From: Candidatus Babelota bacterium
GTDB lineage: Bacteria > Babelota > Babeliae > Babelales > Vermiphilaceae
NCBI GenBank assembly: GCA_026388985.1
Contig: JAPLIS010000002.1
Coordinates: forward strand, 95,663 to 159,662
DNA: 64,000 bases
Direction: 5' to 3'
Under the pieces are notes generated by a model. The model ran no database searches and was not told where the DNA came from. It was given only the letters and a program-made list of their open reading frames with translations. Every line of letters starts with the position of its first letter. Within the stretch, counting starts at the first letter, position 1. The position numbers and the translations under genes were made by a program. Shown here in pieces: positions 1-9,439 of this stretch.

Positions 1-1
1 A

Positions 2-1009
2 GCTAGTCAGATTCCTGCTGAAATTGTTAATATGGACGTAGGCCAAATGTATGCACCATTAACTATAGGTACAGCTAAGCCAGACTTGAATTCCGTTACT
101 GTGCCACATCATTGCTTTGATCTGCTGAATACACCAGAACATTTTACCGTGACAGCGTATAGAGCTCTGTGTGAAACAGTAATACAAGATATATGGAAGC
201 GGGGCAAAGTACCTATTTTGGTGGGTGGTTCTGGTTTTTATTTAAAATCACTTTTTTTCCCCCCGCAACAGATAGATAGTGTTGATAGTTTAGTTGATAG
301 TGCCGAATTAATAGAAAATAGTGAAAATAATAGTGAAGATAATGTAGATAGCGCTCATCTATGGCAACAATTATATGATATAGATCCTGATCGAGCAGAA
401 AAAATAAATATAAAAGATACGTATCGTATAAAGCGAGCGCTCACTATTTGGCGCACAACAGGCAAAAAGCCTTCAGAATGCAAACCCCAATTTGACCCCA
501 TCTCAGATGCTCATATTGTTTTTTTAACGCGTGACAGGAAAGAACTGTATGATCGTATCAATCAACGGGTTGATCAGATGATGGATGAAGGATGGCTTGA
601 AGAAACGAAGGCATTGCTCAATACCCCTTGGGAGCAGTTTATTCAGCATAAAAAATTGATTGGCTATAATGAGTTGGTTGATTTTTTACGTACGCCTGAA
701 TTGGTGACTGATAAGCAGTCAGCTCTCTATAATCATACTAAGGGCACTGTTATAAGCACTGATATAAATACTGTGTTAACCGGTATTAAACAACGTACTC
801 GTCACTATGCAAAAAGACAGTGTACGTTTTGGCGTATGTTTGCGGATATGTGTGCTGGTGAGCAACAGGATGCAGATGCAACACATTGCGCATCGCTGTG
901 GTTAGACACAGTAAACTTGACTTTGCAGCCAATCCATTTATATAGTAACCAATTATATATTAAACAGCTGGCACAAGCATTAATGGTATATAAGAATAAT
1001 AAATTATAA
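2..1009 (+). CDS. miaA: tRNA dimethylallyltransferase MiaA, 5'-truncated by window edge
   Basis: The enzyme transfers a dimethylallyl group to the exocyclic N6 of A37 in tRNAs that read UNN codons. The reading frame is open from base 2, so the true start and the N-terminal P-loop lie outside the window. The visible part begins with the family motif around 'VNMDVGQMY', followed by 'GTAKP' and the 'VPHHCFDLL' segment, then 'PILVGGSGFYLKSL' and later 'FLTRDRKELYDRINQRVDQMMDEGWLEE', all typical of MiaA. A Ser/Asn/Asp-rich insert occurs near residues 80-110. The C-terminal 'KQRTRHYAKRQCTFWRMF' is the conserved tRNA-binding end; a tail of about 50 residues follows. The first ATG at 32 is internal and not the start. 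Identification is secure; only the 5' end is missing. Confidence 0.95.
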   Translation, partial: ASQIPAEIVNMDVGQMYAPLTIGTAKPDLNSVTVPHHCFDLLNTPEHFTVTAYRALCETVIQDIWKRGKVPILVGGSGFYLKSLFFPPQQIDSVDSLVDSAELIENSENNSEDNVDSAHLWQQLYDIDPDRAEKINIKDTYRIKRALTIWRTTGKKPSECKPQFDPISDAHIVFLTRDRKELYDRINQRVDQMMDEGWLEETKALLNTPWEQFIQHKKLIGYNELVDFLRTPELVTDKQSALYNHTKGTVISTDINTVLTGIKQRTRHYAKRQCTFWRMFADMCAGEQQDADATHCASLWLDTVNLTLQPIHLYSNQLYIKQLAQALMVYKNNKL

Positions 1010-1036
1010 AATAAAAAATAAAGAAAGGTATATAGT

Positions 1037-1834
1037 GTGCATAATGAAAATAGTGGAAATAGTGAGAATGGCGAAAAAAATGAAAAAAATAGTAAAAAAA
1101 GCGCTGAAAATGAGAATAACTCATGCTGTATTTGTACCCGGGCAACGGGCTTATTTGTTCCCAACCGAGAGCTGAGTTATTGTGTAGCGGGAGGGCTTTT
1201 AGGTCTGTTTTTTGTTTTTATGGCAGGATTTTTTTGGGGACAGCAGCATGCAATTAAGGATTTTTTACATACATTAAATCAGGATTCATTTGCTGATCAG
1301 GTTGCATCTTCTTTATATGTTTTAACAGATCCTACACCTGAACTGCCCGAAACAGAACAAGAGGAGTCAGGTAGCGATACAAGTGATACTGGTGAAGGAG
1401 AAAATGATAGTGATAATGGAGAAGATGATAGTAATGAATTAGATCTTCAAGATACTGTTGACAGTAGTGTTGATAGTAGTGTTGATAGTAATGAAAAAAG
1501 TATTCAAAGTATAGCAAAAAAGACTTCTATGGTTGCATCATCAGTTGATACGCCAAATCTTGATACGCCAGATAACGAAAATAGTACTCATTATTATGCA
1601 CAGTTGATAGGATTTGGTACGGTAGAAGCGGCAGATCAATTTGTAAATCGCATTACAAGAAAAGGTTTTCCTGCTAAGGTAGAGAAACGTACAAGCAAAA
1701 CAGCAAAGGGAAAAAAGGTATCGTGGTATCAAGTAGTAACAGATGCGTATTTAGATAAAGCGCATCTTGAAAGAGTTGTTCAAATGATTGTATGGCAAGA
1801 AAAGTTAAAAGATGTTCGTATTGTGACCAGTTAA
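1037..1834 (+). CDS. SPOR-domain membrane protein
   Basis: A 265-residue protein with a GTG start preceded by an 'aagaaagg' ribosome-binding site. Residues 1-30 are Asn/Glu/Lys-rich and probably cytoplasmic. A single membrane helix lies at about 48-66 (GGLLGLFFVFMAGFFWG). Residues 95-150 form an acidic Ser/Asp linker built from imperfect DNA repeats (for example 'VDSS' three times). The C-terminal 80 residues (from 'YYAQLIGFGTVEAADQFVNRI') fit a SPOR domain, which in other bacteria binds denuded peptidoglycan glycans and targets proteins to the division septum. It sits 27 bp after miaA and 28 bp before the PpiD-like gene, so it is probably co-transcribed. A role in division or envelope maintenance is inferred from the domain only. 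Confidence 0.8.
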   Translation: MHNENSGNSENGEKNEKNSKKSAENENNSCCICTRATGLFVPNRELSYCVAGGLLGLFFVFMAGFFWGQQHAIKDFLHTLNQDSFADQVASSLYVLTDPTPELPETEQEESGSDTSDTGEGENDSDNGEDDSNELDLQDTVDSSVDSSVDSNEKSIQSIAKKTSMVASSVDTPNLDTPDNENSTHYYAQLIGFGTVEAADQFVNRITRKGFPAKVEKRTSKTAKGKKVSWYQVVTDAYLDKAHLERVVQMIVWQEKLKDVRIVTS

Positions 1835-1862
1835 AACATTTTATTTATAAAGGCGAGAGACA

Positions 1863-3809
1863 ATGATTACCTATATTCGTAGTTACTTACAAAGCGGTGT
1901 TCATAAAGTAGTATTATTAGTTTTTGTGTTAATGTACGCTCTGGGTAGCGCATTGCCAGGAATATTGCGGCAAACAACTGCTAATGGCGCTTGGGCATTT
2001 CGCATTAACAATCAAGAAATAAGTCATGTAGCGTTGGTTAGAGAAGTTGAAAAACAACAAAACTATATCGCACAAGTACGTGCTCAATATGGTGAATATG
2101 CAGATATGTTTTTAAAAAACATTGATGTGGCTCAACTGGCTATTTCTACCGTACAACAAGAAGAACTTATCAATCAGGTTGCCGATGCGGTTGGTATACG
2201 ATTTAATCATGATTTTATAGCTGAAAAGTTGCATGATCAACGCTTTGTGTTTGGGGATCTTATGGGGTTAGTGCCACCATCTGTTTTATCAGATAGCGGT
2301 ATTGACCAAAAAGCTCTTCATAAACATTTATCGCGCAAAGGCTTAAGTATGCGTGATTTTGAGCGTAAAGTTGAACGTGTTTTGGGACAACATATGGTGG
2401 GAGATTTGGTAGCTAGCGCCGCATATGTTCCTGCTTTTGAATTAAAAAGTCTGTATGGCGCCCGTTATTTAGATAAAAAGTTTTCTTATCTAAAATTAGC
2501 TCTTGAGCCGTACTTGCAAGCAGAAAAACAAATAGATATACCAAAAGCTGATTTAGTTTCTTTTTATACAGAACATCAAGCTGATTATACCATACCAGAA
2601 AAAAGAAGCGGATCTGTATGGATAATAGATGCTGATACGTTTGGCGTACAGATAACAGATGAAAAAATTGAAGATTATTATACTAAAAATAAAACAAGTG
2701 GCGAATATCAAGATAAACCTTCTCGTGTACAAGTACGTAGACTATTGTTTGCTGTTAAAGATGATGCATCGCGCGCAGCCATTAAGCAGCAAGCAGAACA
2801 AGTACGCACAGAATTGATGCTTGATCCATCAACGTTTGCGACAAAAGCGCGTACTTTGTCAGCAGATGCTGAGAGCAAAGATAAGGGAGGCATGCTCCCA
2901 TTTTTTGCTAAAGGAGAAAAAGATCCGCTCTTTGAACGAACAGCATTCTTGTTGAAAGTGCCAGGAGATATTTCTGAAGTAATTGAAACAAGTAAAGGGT
3001 TTGAGCTTATACAGTTGGTAGAAAAACAGATGAGAACTATTAAGCCATTGTCAGTGGTAAAAGAAGATATTAGAAAAAAATTGATTAATCGTGCGTTTAA
3101 AAGCACCTTTGAATCTGAAATGCGCACACTCTTAGCGCAAAAAGAACAGGGAGCTCAGATAGTTGAAGAGTTTGCATTGACCAAGCAAGCTAAAAACCAT
3201 ATTGTAACCAATGTAACAGCAAACAATTCTCGTGAAGCAAAAGCATTGTTTGGTATCAAAAAAGCACATGGTATCACTTTTTATTCAGAAGATAACAAGG
3301 GCGTTATAGTATATCTTGCTGATATACAAAAACAGCATGTGCCAGCAATAGCAGATATTGAACATGTTGTTAAAGAAGATGTGTATAAAAGCAAAGCAAA
3401 AAAGGCAGTAGAACAAGATCTTTACCATGCCCAAAAGCTAAGCGCAACACAATCTTTTGAGCAACTCCATAAAACATTTGGGGGCGTTACCGCTTCAAGT
3501 GATTGGATTAACGTGCAAGACTCTGAAAGCTTAAAGCGCTTTTTACCGAAAAACACCCCGTATGACTTTTTAGTACAAATGGAAAAAGTAGGTTCAACTA
3601 TGGTTAAAGTTACCACGGATGGGGGCATTTTAATTAAAGTAGATGCTCTAGCTGATTTTGATGCAGAGGCTTTTGCGCTTAAACAAAACAGTCTAAATAA
3701 AGAATTAGAACGTAAAAAAGAGCAGCTGGCAACCCAGGGTTTTGTTGCTTCTTTATATAGAAATGCTACAATAGAAACAAATGATAACATATCTGTAACA
3801 CAAAAATAA
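1863..3809 (+). CDS. PpiD/SurA-like periplasmic peptidyl-prolyl isomerase
   Basis: A 648-residue membrane-anchored foldase. Residues 1-14 are cytoplasmic and a single membrane helix lies at about 15-35 (VVLLVFVLMYALGSALPG). It is followed by a SurA_N-like helical region and a parvulin-type rotamase domain at roughly 245-390, including 'VRRLLFAVK', 'KARTLSADAESKDKGGMLPFF' and a 'FELIQLVEK' strand. The length and architecture match PpiD (about 620 residues in enterobacteria), which is an inner-membrane chaperone for outgoing envelope proteins. The ATG is preceded by 'ggcgagag'. The large exported proteome in this window gives an obvious need for such a chaperone. The isomerase activity of PpiD parvulin domains is often weak or absent, so the safer description is periplasmic chaperone. 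Confidence 0.85.
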   Translation: MITYIRSYLQSGVHKVVLLVFVLMYALGSALPGILRQTTANGAWAFRINNQEISHVALVREVEKQQNYIAQVRAQYGEYADMFLKNIDVAQLAISTVQQEELINQVADAVGIRFNHDFIAEKLHDQRFVFGDLMGLVPPSVLSDSGIDQKALHKHLSRKGLSMRDFERKVERVLGQHMVGDLVASAAYVPAFELKSLYGARYLDKKFSYLKLALEPYLQAEKQIDIPKADLVSFYTEHQADYTIPEKRSGSVWIIDADTFGVQITDEKIEDYYTKNKTSGEYQDKPSRVQVRRLLFAVKDDASRAAIKQQAEQVRTELMLDPSTFATKARTLSADAESKDKGGMLPFFAKGEKDPLFERTAFLLKVPGDISEVIETSKGFELIQLVEKQMRTIKPLSVVKEDIRKKLINRAFKSTFESEMRTLLAQKEQGAQIVEEFALTKQAKNHIVTNVTANNSREAKALFGIKKAHGITFYSEDNKGVIVYLADIQKQHVPAIADIEHVVKEDVYKSKAKKAVEQDLYHAQKLSATQSFEQLHKTFGGVTASSDWINVQDSESLKRFLPKNTPYDFLVQMEKVGSTMVKVTTDGGILIKVDALADFDAEAFALKQNSLNKELERKKEQLATQGFVASLYRNATIETNDNISVTQK

Positions 3810-3855
3810 TGTCATTAATCATTTCACTGTGAAATTATAGACGACTAAGGTAATC

Positions 3856-4887
3856 ATGGCCCAAAAAATAACAGAAAAAAAATCATCTGAAGAGTGCGAC
3901 TCGAAGAAAAAAGCGCTTGAAGTCACTTTTGCTCAGATTGATAAGCAATATGGCAGTGGTGCCGTTATGATGCTTGGGCAAGCAGGAAATATGACTATTG
4001 AGGCTATCTCAACAGGCTCAATTCTGATTGATCAGGCAATAGGAATCGGTGGGTTGCCAGTTGGACGTATCATTGAAATATTTGGTCCTGAGTCTTCAGG
4101 TAAGTCTACTTTGGCAATGCACGCTATTGCGCAAGCTCAAAAAAATGGGGGCATTTGTGCCTTTATTGATGCTGAACATGCTATGGATCCGGCTTATGCA
4201 GCAAAACTTGGTATTAACACCAATGATTTGATTATTTCACAGCCTGATTATGGTGAGCAAGCATTAGATATAGCAGAAATGCTTATTCGCTCGGGAGCCG
4301 TAGATATTATTGTTGTTGACTCAGTAGCAGCTTTAGTTCCCAAAGCAGAGCTTGAAGGTGATATGGGCGATACCCATGTGGGATTGCAAGCGCGCCTTAT
4401 GTCACAGGCGTTACGTAAACTAACCGCTGTGGTACATAGATCAAAAACTGTTTTGATTTTTATAAATCAAATTAGAAGCACCATTGGAGGATTGCCCTTT
4501 GCAAGCAAAGAAACAACCACCGGCGGCAAAGCTTTGAAGTTCTATGCATCATTACGTTTAGATGTGCGTAAAATAGGAACCCTTAAAAAAGGTGAAGTGC
4601 AAATAGGTAATCGTGTTGCTATTAAGGTTGTTAAAAATAAGGTTGCACCTCCTTTTAAAGCGGTTGAGGTCGATTTACTTTTCAATCAAGGCATTAGTAA
4701 AGAACTTGATCTTTTAGATGCAGCACTGCATTTTAAAATAATTACAAAGTCTGGCGCATGGCTTGCCTTTAAAGGTGAAAATATTGCCCAAGGTCGAGAT
4801 CAGGCATTAACATTGCTGAGTGAAAATAAAGAAATAATGAATGAAATTAATGAACGAGTGTATGAAGCGATTGCTCAGTTACATTAA
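3856..4887 (+). CDS. recA: Recombinase A
   Basis: RecA, 343 residues, is the ATP-dependent strand-exchange protein and SOS coprotease. Walker A 'GPESSGKS' is at residues 77-84, the Walker B strand '[10 protein letters not shown]' at about 151-160, and the L2-adjacent 'FINQIR' at about 202-207, followed by '[17 protein letters not shown]'. The length is normal for bacterial RecA, and the acidic C-terminal tail is short. The N-terminus carries an extra Lys/Glu-rich stretch of about 15 residues. It starts 46 bp after the PpiD-like gene with 'ctaaggtaatc' before the ATG. No LexA-type box was recognised upstream. Confidence 0.98.
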   Translation: MAQKITEKKSSEECDSKKKALEVTFAQIDKQYGSGAVMMLGQAGNMTIEAISTGSILIDQAIGIGGLPVGRIIEIFGPESSGKSTLAMHAIAQAQKNGGICAFIDAEHAMDPAYAAKLGINTNDLIISQPDYGEQALDIAEMLIRSGAVDIIVVDSVAALVPKAELEGDMGDTHVGLQARLMSQALRKLTAVVHRSKTVLIFINQIRSTIGGLPFASKETTTGGKALKFYASLRLDVRKIGTLKKGEVQIGNRVAIKVVKNKVAPPFKAVEVDLLFNQGISKELDLLDAALHFKIITKSGAWLAFKGENIAQGRDQALTLLSENKEIMNEINERVYEAIAQLH

Positions 4888-4949
4888 AATAACTTTTTGA
4901 CGTGGCATAGAGTTAAAAATCCATTGTATACATTATATAATAGGTAGAA

Positions 4950-5507
4950 ATGAAAGATAAAGACATAAAAAAAGAACCAGCTGTGCTTATTAATGAGCGC
5001 ATTCGAGCTGAAAAAATGCAGCTTATTACCGATACGGGTGAAAATATTGGTGTTGTTTCGCGCGGACAAGCGTTACGTATGGCCGAAGATGCTGGTTTTG
5101 ATCTTGTGCTGGTAACTGAATCAGGTAAAGATGGGTTGCCTATTGCTAAAATAATGAATTTTGGCAAAACATTGTATGAGAAAAAAAAAAATAAGGCTGA
5201 AGCTAAAAAGCATCAAAAAATCATTCAGATTAAAGAAATAAAACTTCGCCCTAAAATTGGTGAACATGATTATCAAACTAAAATGAAACAAGCGATTCAA
5301 TTTTTGCATGATGGCAAAAGGGTTAAAATAACGCTTTGGTTTAAAGGGCGAGAAAATGCAACCAAAGAAGAACGCGGCAAAGAGTTGTTTGAGCGTATAG
5401 AGGCAAGTTTTATACAAAATGAAATAATGGAAAGCCTTGCTCAAGAAAAAGATGCAAAGGCAGGACAGCTTTGGTCTCGTGTTTATTACGTAAAAAATTT
5501 AAAATAA
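4950..5507 (+). CDS. infC: Translation initiation factor IF-3
   Basis: IF-3 (185 residues) binds the 30S subunit, discriminates the initiator tRNA and prevents premature 50S joining. The N-terminal domain contains 'LINERIRAEKMQLI', the linker is Lys-rich ('GKTLYEKKKNKAEAKK'), and the C-domain shows 'IKEIKLRPKIGEHDYQTKMKQAI' and 'DGKRVKITLWFKGRE', all diagnostic. In many bacteria infC uses a rare AUU start for autoregulation. Here a normal ATG is present, with 'taggtag' 6 bp upstream. It leads the classic infC-rpmI-rplT operon (13 bp to rpmI). Confidence 0.97.
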   Translation: MKDKDIKKEPAVLINERIRAEKMQLITDTGENIGVVSRGQALRMAEDAGFDLVLVTESGKDGLPIAKIMNFGKTLYEKKKNKAEAKKHQKIIQIKEIKLRPKIGEHDYQTKMKQAIQFLHDGKRVKITLWFKGRENATKEERGKELFERIEASFIQNEIMESLAQEKDAKAGQLWSRVYYVKNLK

Positions 5508-5520
5508 TTAAGGAAATTCA

Positions 5521-5733
5521 ATGGCATCTAATAAGATGAAAACTAATTCAGCAGCTAAAAAAAGATTTCGCGTTAGCGGTGGCAAAAATGGGCTTATTAA
5601 AAGAGGAAAAGCTTATAGAAGACATTTGTTAACTAAAAAATCTGCTAAATGTAAACGTGATTTAAGGCAAGGCGCCTATGTTGGCCCTCGTGAAGTAGCT
5701 CATATAAGAACATTACTTCCTTATGCATTTTAA
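5521..5733 (+). CDS. rpmI: 50S ribosomal protein L35
   Basis: A 70-residue basic ribosomal protein. It has 'KMKTNSAAKKRFRVSGGKNGLIKRGKAYRRHLLTKKSAK', the characteristic L35 N-terminal signature, and ends in 'HIRTLLPYAF'. The ATG is preceded by 'aaggaaattca'. It lies between infC and rplT in the conserved operon order. Confidence 0.97.
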   Translation: MASNKMKTNSAAKKRFRVSGGKNGLIKRGKAYRRHLLTKKSAKCKRDLRQGAYVGPREVAHIRTLLPYAF

Positions 5734-5814
5734 GAAATAACGCATAGGTTGGTGTTTTTGAGAGCTATTTTTTATTAATTTTTATTTATATATTATCTAT
5801 TTATAGGACTTGAA

Positions 5815-6162
5815 ATGACAAGAGTTAAACGCGGTACCGTAGTTAAAAAAAGACATAAAGCTTTACTGAAGCTGACCAAAGGGTTTTGGGGCGAAAGAAA
5901 AAACCTATTTAAAAAAGCAAAAGATACTTTGTTACGTGCTTGGGCTTATGCCTTTAAAGGTCGTAAACTTAAAAAACGTGATATGCGTGCATTGTTTATT
6001 TCCCGTGTTAAAGCTGCCGCAAACAATAATGGTCTTGCTTATAACGCACTTATTTATCGCCTTAAAATTGAAAACGTTCTCATTAACAGAAAAATGCTTA
6101 GCCAGCTTGCTATTGCTGAACCAACAGCGTTCACTGAACTTGTTAATTTAGTAAAAGGATAA
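5815..6162 (+). CDS. rplT: 50S ribosomal protein L20
   Basis: A 115-residue ribosomal protein needed for early 50S assembly, and a translational autoregulator of this operon in some bacteria. The sequence 'RVKRGTVVKKRHKALLKLTKGFWGERKNLFKKAKDTLLRAWAYAFKGRKLKKRDMR' is a clear L20 N-terminus. The 81-bp gap after rpmI is AT-rich and holds an 'aggactt' ribosome-binding site; no leader pseudoknot was resolved by eye. Confidence 0.97.
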   Translation: MTRVKRGTVVKKRHKALLKLTKGFWGERKNLFKKAKDTLLRAWAYAFKGRKLKKRDMRALFISRVKAAANNNGLAYNALIYRLKIENVLINRKMLSQLAIAEPTAFTELVNLVKG

Positions 6163-6243
6163 CATTTTCTTGACTTGCAATGCTCGTCTTAAATAAGATT
6201 GTACATAGATTATATCTATGTAATAGCAAGTAAGGGAGAGATA

Positions 6244-6561
6244 ATGGAAGTCTTAAGTGTATTAGAGCAAAAAATAGTTTCACTCGTTGAGTTTGTTGAA
6301 AAATTGCATAAACAAAATGAACTTTTGCGATCAGAAAGCGAAGCGCTACATAAAGAAATTGTTGAGCTTCGTGCTGAAAATGCTCATTTTGTAGAAGAAA
6401 ATATGCATATAACTGCAAAATTGCACGATATTACTTTTTGTGCACAAGCAGAAAGTAAAGAATTGAGTGAGCTGCATCTAGAAAAAAAATATACTAAGCA
6501 AGTAGTTGATGATTTAATTAAAAGTATTGAATCTTTAGTTGAAAAAGAAAATCAACTATGA
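6244..6561 (+). CDS. ZapB-like coiled-coil protein
   Basis: A 105-residue, almost entirely helical protein with heptad-like Leu/Glu/Lys spacing ('EVLSVLEQKIVSLVEFVEKL' and onward), so a coiled coil is very likely. An in-frame upstream start at 6199 exists, but the ATG at 6244 has 'aagggagag' ideally placed and is chosen here. It overlaps the zapA start by 4 bp (ATGA), implying translational coupling. Size, coiled-coil nature and pairing with zapA suggest a ZapB-type Z-ring accessory factor. That function is inferred from context; the sequence alone does not prove it. Confidence 0.65.
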   Translation: MEVLSVLEQKIVSLVEFVEKLHKQNELLRSESEALHKEIVELRAENAHFVEENMHITAKLHDITFCAQAESKELSELHLEKKYTKQVVDDLIKSIESLVEKENQL

Positions 6562-6845
6562 AAAATGAGCGAACACAGTATAAAGTAGACATTTTTGGTG
6601 AGCAATACGTCTTAGTAAGTGATGAGTCAGCAGAGCTTGTTATTAATACAGCACGCTGTGTTGACTCTCTTATGAAAGAAATAGCAACAAAAAATAACGG
6701 TATCGATACTAAAAAAATAGCCGTTCTTGTTGCATTACAGTTAGCAAGTCAGTTGGTTAACTTGAAAGATGAAAAAAATAAAAATATCATCCAACAAGCT
6801 CATTTAATTGATCGTATTGAGCAAGCGCTCAATACGTGCGCTTAA
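6558..6845 (+). CDS. zapA: Cell division protein ZapA
   Basis: A 95-residue protein with the ZapA pattern: an N-terminal strand region 'YKVDIFGEQYVLVSDESAELVINTARCVDSLMKEIA' followed by 'KIAVLVALQLASQLVNLKDE' and a C-terminal coiled coil. ZapA binds FtsZ and bundles protofilaments at the septum. The start overlaps the upstream coiled-coil gene by 4 bp, and rny follows after about 146 bp. In many proteobacteria the 6S RNA gene lies just after zapA; a hairpin but no convincing 6S RNA is visible here. Confidence 0.8.
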   Translation: MKNERTQYKVDIFGEQYVLVSDESAELVINTARCVDSLMKEIATKNNGIDTKKIAVLVALQLASQLVNLKDEKNKNIIQQAHLIDRIEQALNTCA

Positions 6846-6910
6846 TACTATGTGTTTAATACTGTATTATGTTTAATACTGTGAGTGTGTTGCTTTAGAT
6901 AATACGTTTT

Positions 6911-6957
6911 TAACACTTAGATTTTCCTTCTTCCTTACGTGACAAGAAAAGTGTTTT
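6911..6957 (+). other. Hairpin between zapA and rny
   Basis: The 7-bp arms 'aacactt' (6912-6918) and 'aagtgtt' (6949-6955) enclose about 30 nt with further weak pairing, and a short T-run follows. It could end zapA transcription or be a small leader element for rny. The spacer 6846-6991 contains nothing else recognisable. Confidence 0.35.
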
Positions 6958-6991
6958 TAAATAATAATTTTTGATTACGTATGGGAATTCA

Positions 6992-8545
6992 ATGGTACAG
7001 CTCATATTGCTTTTTATGGGAGTAGTGGGCGTTATATCTGCTCTTGTTTTACTATTTTATGCACATAAAAAAACGCAACACGCAAAAGATATTTTTCAGC
7101 AATCAGATGAAAAATACAAAAATGTTAAACACTATATTGCTAATGAAAAACGGGAAGCTCTTTTAAAATTAAAAGATGAGCTTTTTCATAAAAGAAAAGA
7201 GTTTGATCTTGAATTAAGACGAGACAAAATTGAACTGGAGCGATTACAATCCAAACTCAATGCAAAACATGATTCGTTAGATAAAAAAGAAGAACATATT
7301 GATCAAATTCGTATGGAGCTTCAACAAAAAGAACGAAGTTTGTCTCATGTTGAAGATACGTTACGATCAAGCGAAAATAAGCTTAAAACACTTTACAATG
7401 ATTTACTCGCTAAGCTTGAACGCATCAGCAATATGAGTCGCGATGAAGCGAAACAAGCTTTATTGGATACATTAGAAGCAGAAGTTCGTTTAACGGGTCA
7501 AAAATTAATTCAAAAAATAGAAGATGATGCTCGTCAGCTCGCTAAAGAACGCTCCATAGATATTACTGTCACCGCAATGCAACGCTATACAGCTGACCAA
7601 GTGAGTGCGCATTCTTCAGGTTTAGTGCATTTGCCTAACGAAGAAATGAAAGGGCGCATAATAGGTAAAGAAGGGCGTAATATTAAATCGCTTGAAATGG
7701 CGACAGGTATGGAGTTTATTATAGGTGATTCTCCGGATATTACTATTTCAGGGTTTAATCCTATTCGACGTGAAGTTGCTCGTCGATCATTAGAAAAACT
7801 TATTGCTGACGGTAGAATTAATCCTACCAGAATTGAAGAAACCGTTGAGCAATGTGAAAAAGAGTTGGAAGATATTATTGAAGAATATGGTAAAGGGGTA
7901 GTTCTTGAATTTAATCTTCAAGGTATGCATCCAGAAATCGTTACACTTCTTGGAAAACTCAATTTTCGAACCAGTTTTTCACAAAATGTATTAAGCCATA
8001 GTAAAGAAGTTGGTGTTTTTGCCCGTATGATAGCAGAAGAACTTGGTCTTGATGGCAAGCTTGCTTTACGTGCTGGATTACTACACGATATTGGTAAAGC
8101 GGTAACAGCGGAAGTTGAAGGGCCTCATGCCATTATTGGGGGTGAAATTGCTCGTCGTTGCGGAGAAGATCCTTTAGTAGTAAACGCAATTGCGGCACAT
8201 CATGAAGAAGTTATGTTTAAATCTGTGTATGCTCCTATTGTTTTAATTGCTGATGCCATAAGCGCATCTCGCCCTGGTGCGCGACGTGAAACGCTATCTA
8301 CGTATATAAAACGATTAGAAAAGCTTGAAGATATAGCACACTCCTTTGAAGGGGTTAAAAAAGCGTATGCATTGCAAGCAGGCAGAGAGTTACGCATTAT
8401 TGTGGTGGAAGATCAAATTGCCGATGAAGATGCTTTAAATATTGCACGAGAAGTTGCTCGCCGCATAGAAGAAGAAATGAATTTTCCTGGGCAAATTAAA
8501 GTTAATGTTATTCGTGAAAAACGCGCGATAGAGTATGCGAGATAA
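6992..8545 (+). CDS. rny: Ribonuclease Y
   Basis: RNase Y (517 residues from the ATG at 6992) is a membrane-anchored endoribonuclease that initiates mRNA decay. An N-terminal membrane helix (LILLFMGVVGVISALVLLFY) is followed by a long charged coiled coil (about 30-190), a KH domain ('GRIIGKEGRNIKSLE'), and an HD phosphohydrolase domain with the 'LLHDIGKA' metal motif. The C-terminus 'GQIKVNVIREKRAIEYAR' is typical. A TTG at 6971 is also in frame, but the ATG with 'tatggga' upstream is more plausible. The next gene begins 3 bp after the stop, and the rny-ymdB pairing is common in Gram-positive and other bacteria. Confidence 0.95.
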   Translation: MVQLILLFMGVVGVISALVLLFYAHKKTQHAKDIFQQSDEKYKNVKHYIANEKREALLKLKDELFHKRKEFDLELRRDKIELERLQSKLNAKHDSLDKKEEHIDQIRMELQQKERSLSHVEDTLRSSENKLKTLYNDLLAKLERISNMSRDEAKQALLDTLEAEVRLTGQKLIQKIEDDARQLAKERSIDITVTAMQRYTADQVSAHSSGLVHLPNEEMKGRIIGKEGRNIKSLEMATGMEFIIGDSPDITISGFNPIRREVARRSLEKLIADGRINPTRIEETVEQCEKELEDIIEEYGKGVVLEFNLQGMHPEIVTLLGKLNFRTSFSQNVLSHSKEVGVFARMIAEELGLDGKLALRAGLLHDIGKAVTAEVEGPHAIIGGEIARRCGEDPLVVNAIAAHHEEVMFKSVYAPIVLIADAISASRPGARRETLSTYIKRLEKLEDIAHSFEGVKKAYALQAGRELRIIVVEDQIADEDALNIAREVARRIEEEMNFPGQIKVNVIREKRAIEYAR

Positions 8546-8548
8546 TAT

Positions 8549-9376
8549 ATGACAACAATTCGTGTTTTATTTATAGGCGATGTGGTTGGCTTAACTGGTC
8601 GAACTATGTTTCAAAAACATATCGATCGTATTCGCCAAACACATGCTATTGATGCCATTATTGTTAATGGTGAAAATAGTGGATCGCAAGGACGGGGTAT
8701 TACTTCACGTATTGCTCAATTTTTTAAGCATAATGGAGCAAATGTGATTACCACCGGTAATCACATTTGGTACAATCGTGAAATTTATTCTTATTTAGAT
8801 AAAAATACTGATGTATTACGTCCTGCTAACTTTCCTCGTAGTTCGCCAGGTGTTGGGGTAACTACGTTTAGTTGCAAGGGATATGAAATAGGTGTAATTA
8901 ATGTGCAAGGTCGCGTTTTTATGCGCGACCTTCTAGAATGTCCCTTTCGTACCGTAGAATCTTTGATTACCTACTTAAAAGATAAAACGAATATGATCTT
9001 CGTTGATTTTCATGCTGAAACAACGTCTGAAAAAATGGGATTAGCCTATTATCTTGATGGCAAAATTAGTGGTCTAGTCGGCACCCATACGCATATTCAA
9101 ACAGCTGATGAACGAATTCTTCCCGGCGGCACCGGATATATTACCGATCTTGGCATGGTTGGATCATTAAATTCTATGCTTGGTATGCAAAAAGAACCTA
9201 TTATACATAATTTTTTGACTCAGATGCCCGTAAAGTTTTCAGTCGATACGAGTAGCCCTGTAGTCATGAGTGGTGTATGGATGGAAGTTGATGTTTCTAC
9301 CGGCAAAACCGTTGCCATTGAGCGGATACGTGTTATTGATGATGCATTAGAGGTTGGCAGTCAAGATGATGAATAA
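8549..9376 (+). CDS. YmdB-family metallophosphoesterase
   Basis: A 275-residue protein of the YmdB/TIGR00282 group, calcineurin-like phosphoesterases acting on 2',3'-cyclic nucleotides in characterised members. Metal-ligand motifs are visible in order: 'FIGDVVGLTGR' at the N-terminus, 'NGENS', 'TGNHIW', 'DFHAETTSEK' and 'GTHTHIQTADE'. Size is normal. Its coupling to rny matches other genomes and suggests a link to RNA turnover signalling. Substrate is not evident from sequence. Confidence 0.88.
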   Translation: MTTIRVLFIGDVVGLTGRTMFQKHIDRIRQTHAIDAIIVNGENSGSQGRGITSRIAQFFKHNGANVITTGNHIWYNREIYSYLDKNTDVLRPANFPRSSPGVGVTTFSCKGYEIGVINVQGRVFMRDLLECPFRTVESLITYLKDKTNMIFVDFHAETTSEKMGLAYYLDGKISGLVGTHTHIQTADERILPGGTGYITDLGMVGSLNSMLGMQKEPIIHNFLTQMPVKFSVDTSSPVVMSGVWMEVDVSTGKTVAIERIRVIDDALEVGSQDDE

Positions 9377-9439
9377 TAGATATCTATTATTTATAGATAT
9401 CTATAGTGTACATATATCTATAGTGTAAGGTAATACGTT

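Noticed and set aside
805..1145. Two minus-strand Phe/Tyr-rich ORFs over the end of miaA and the SPOR gene
   Set aside because: They overlap clear coding frames and consist of low-complexity complements of Asn/Lys/Glu codons.
6846..6991. 6S RNA after zapA
   Set aside because: The spacer is shorter than typical 6S RNA and does not show the long rod with a central open bubble.
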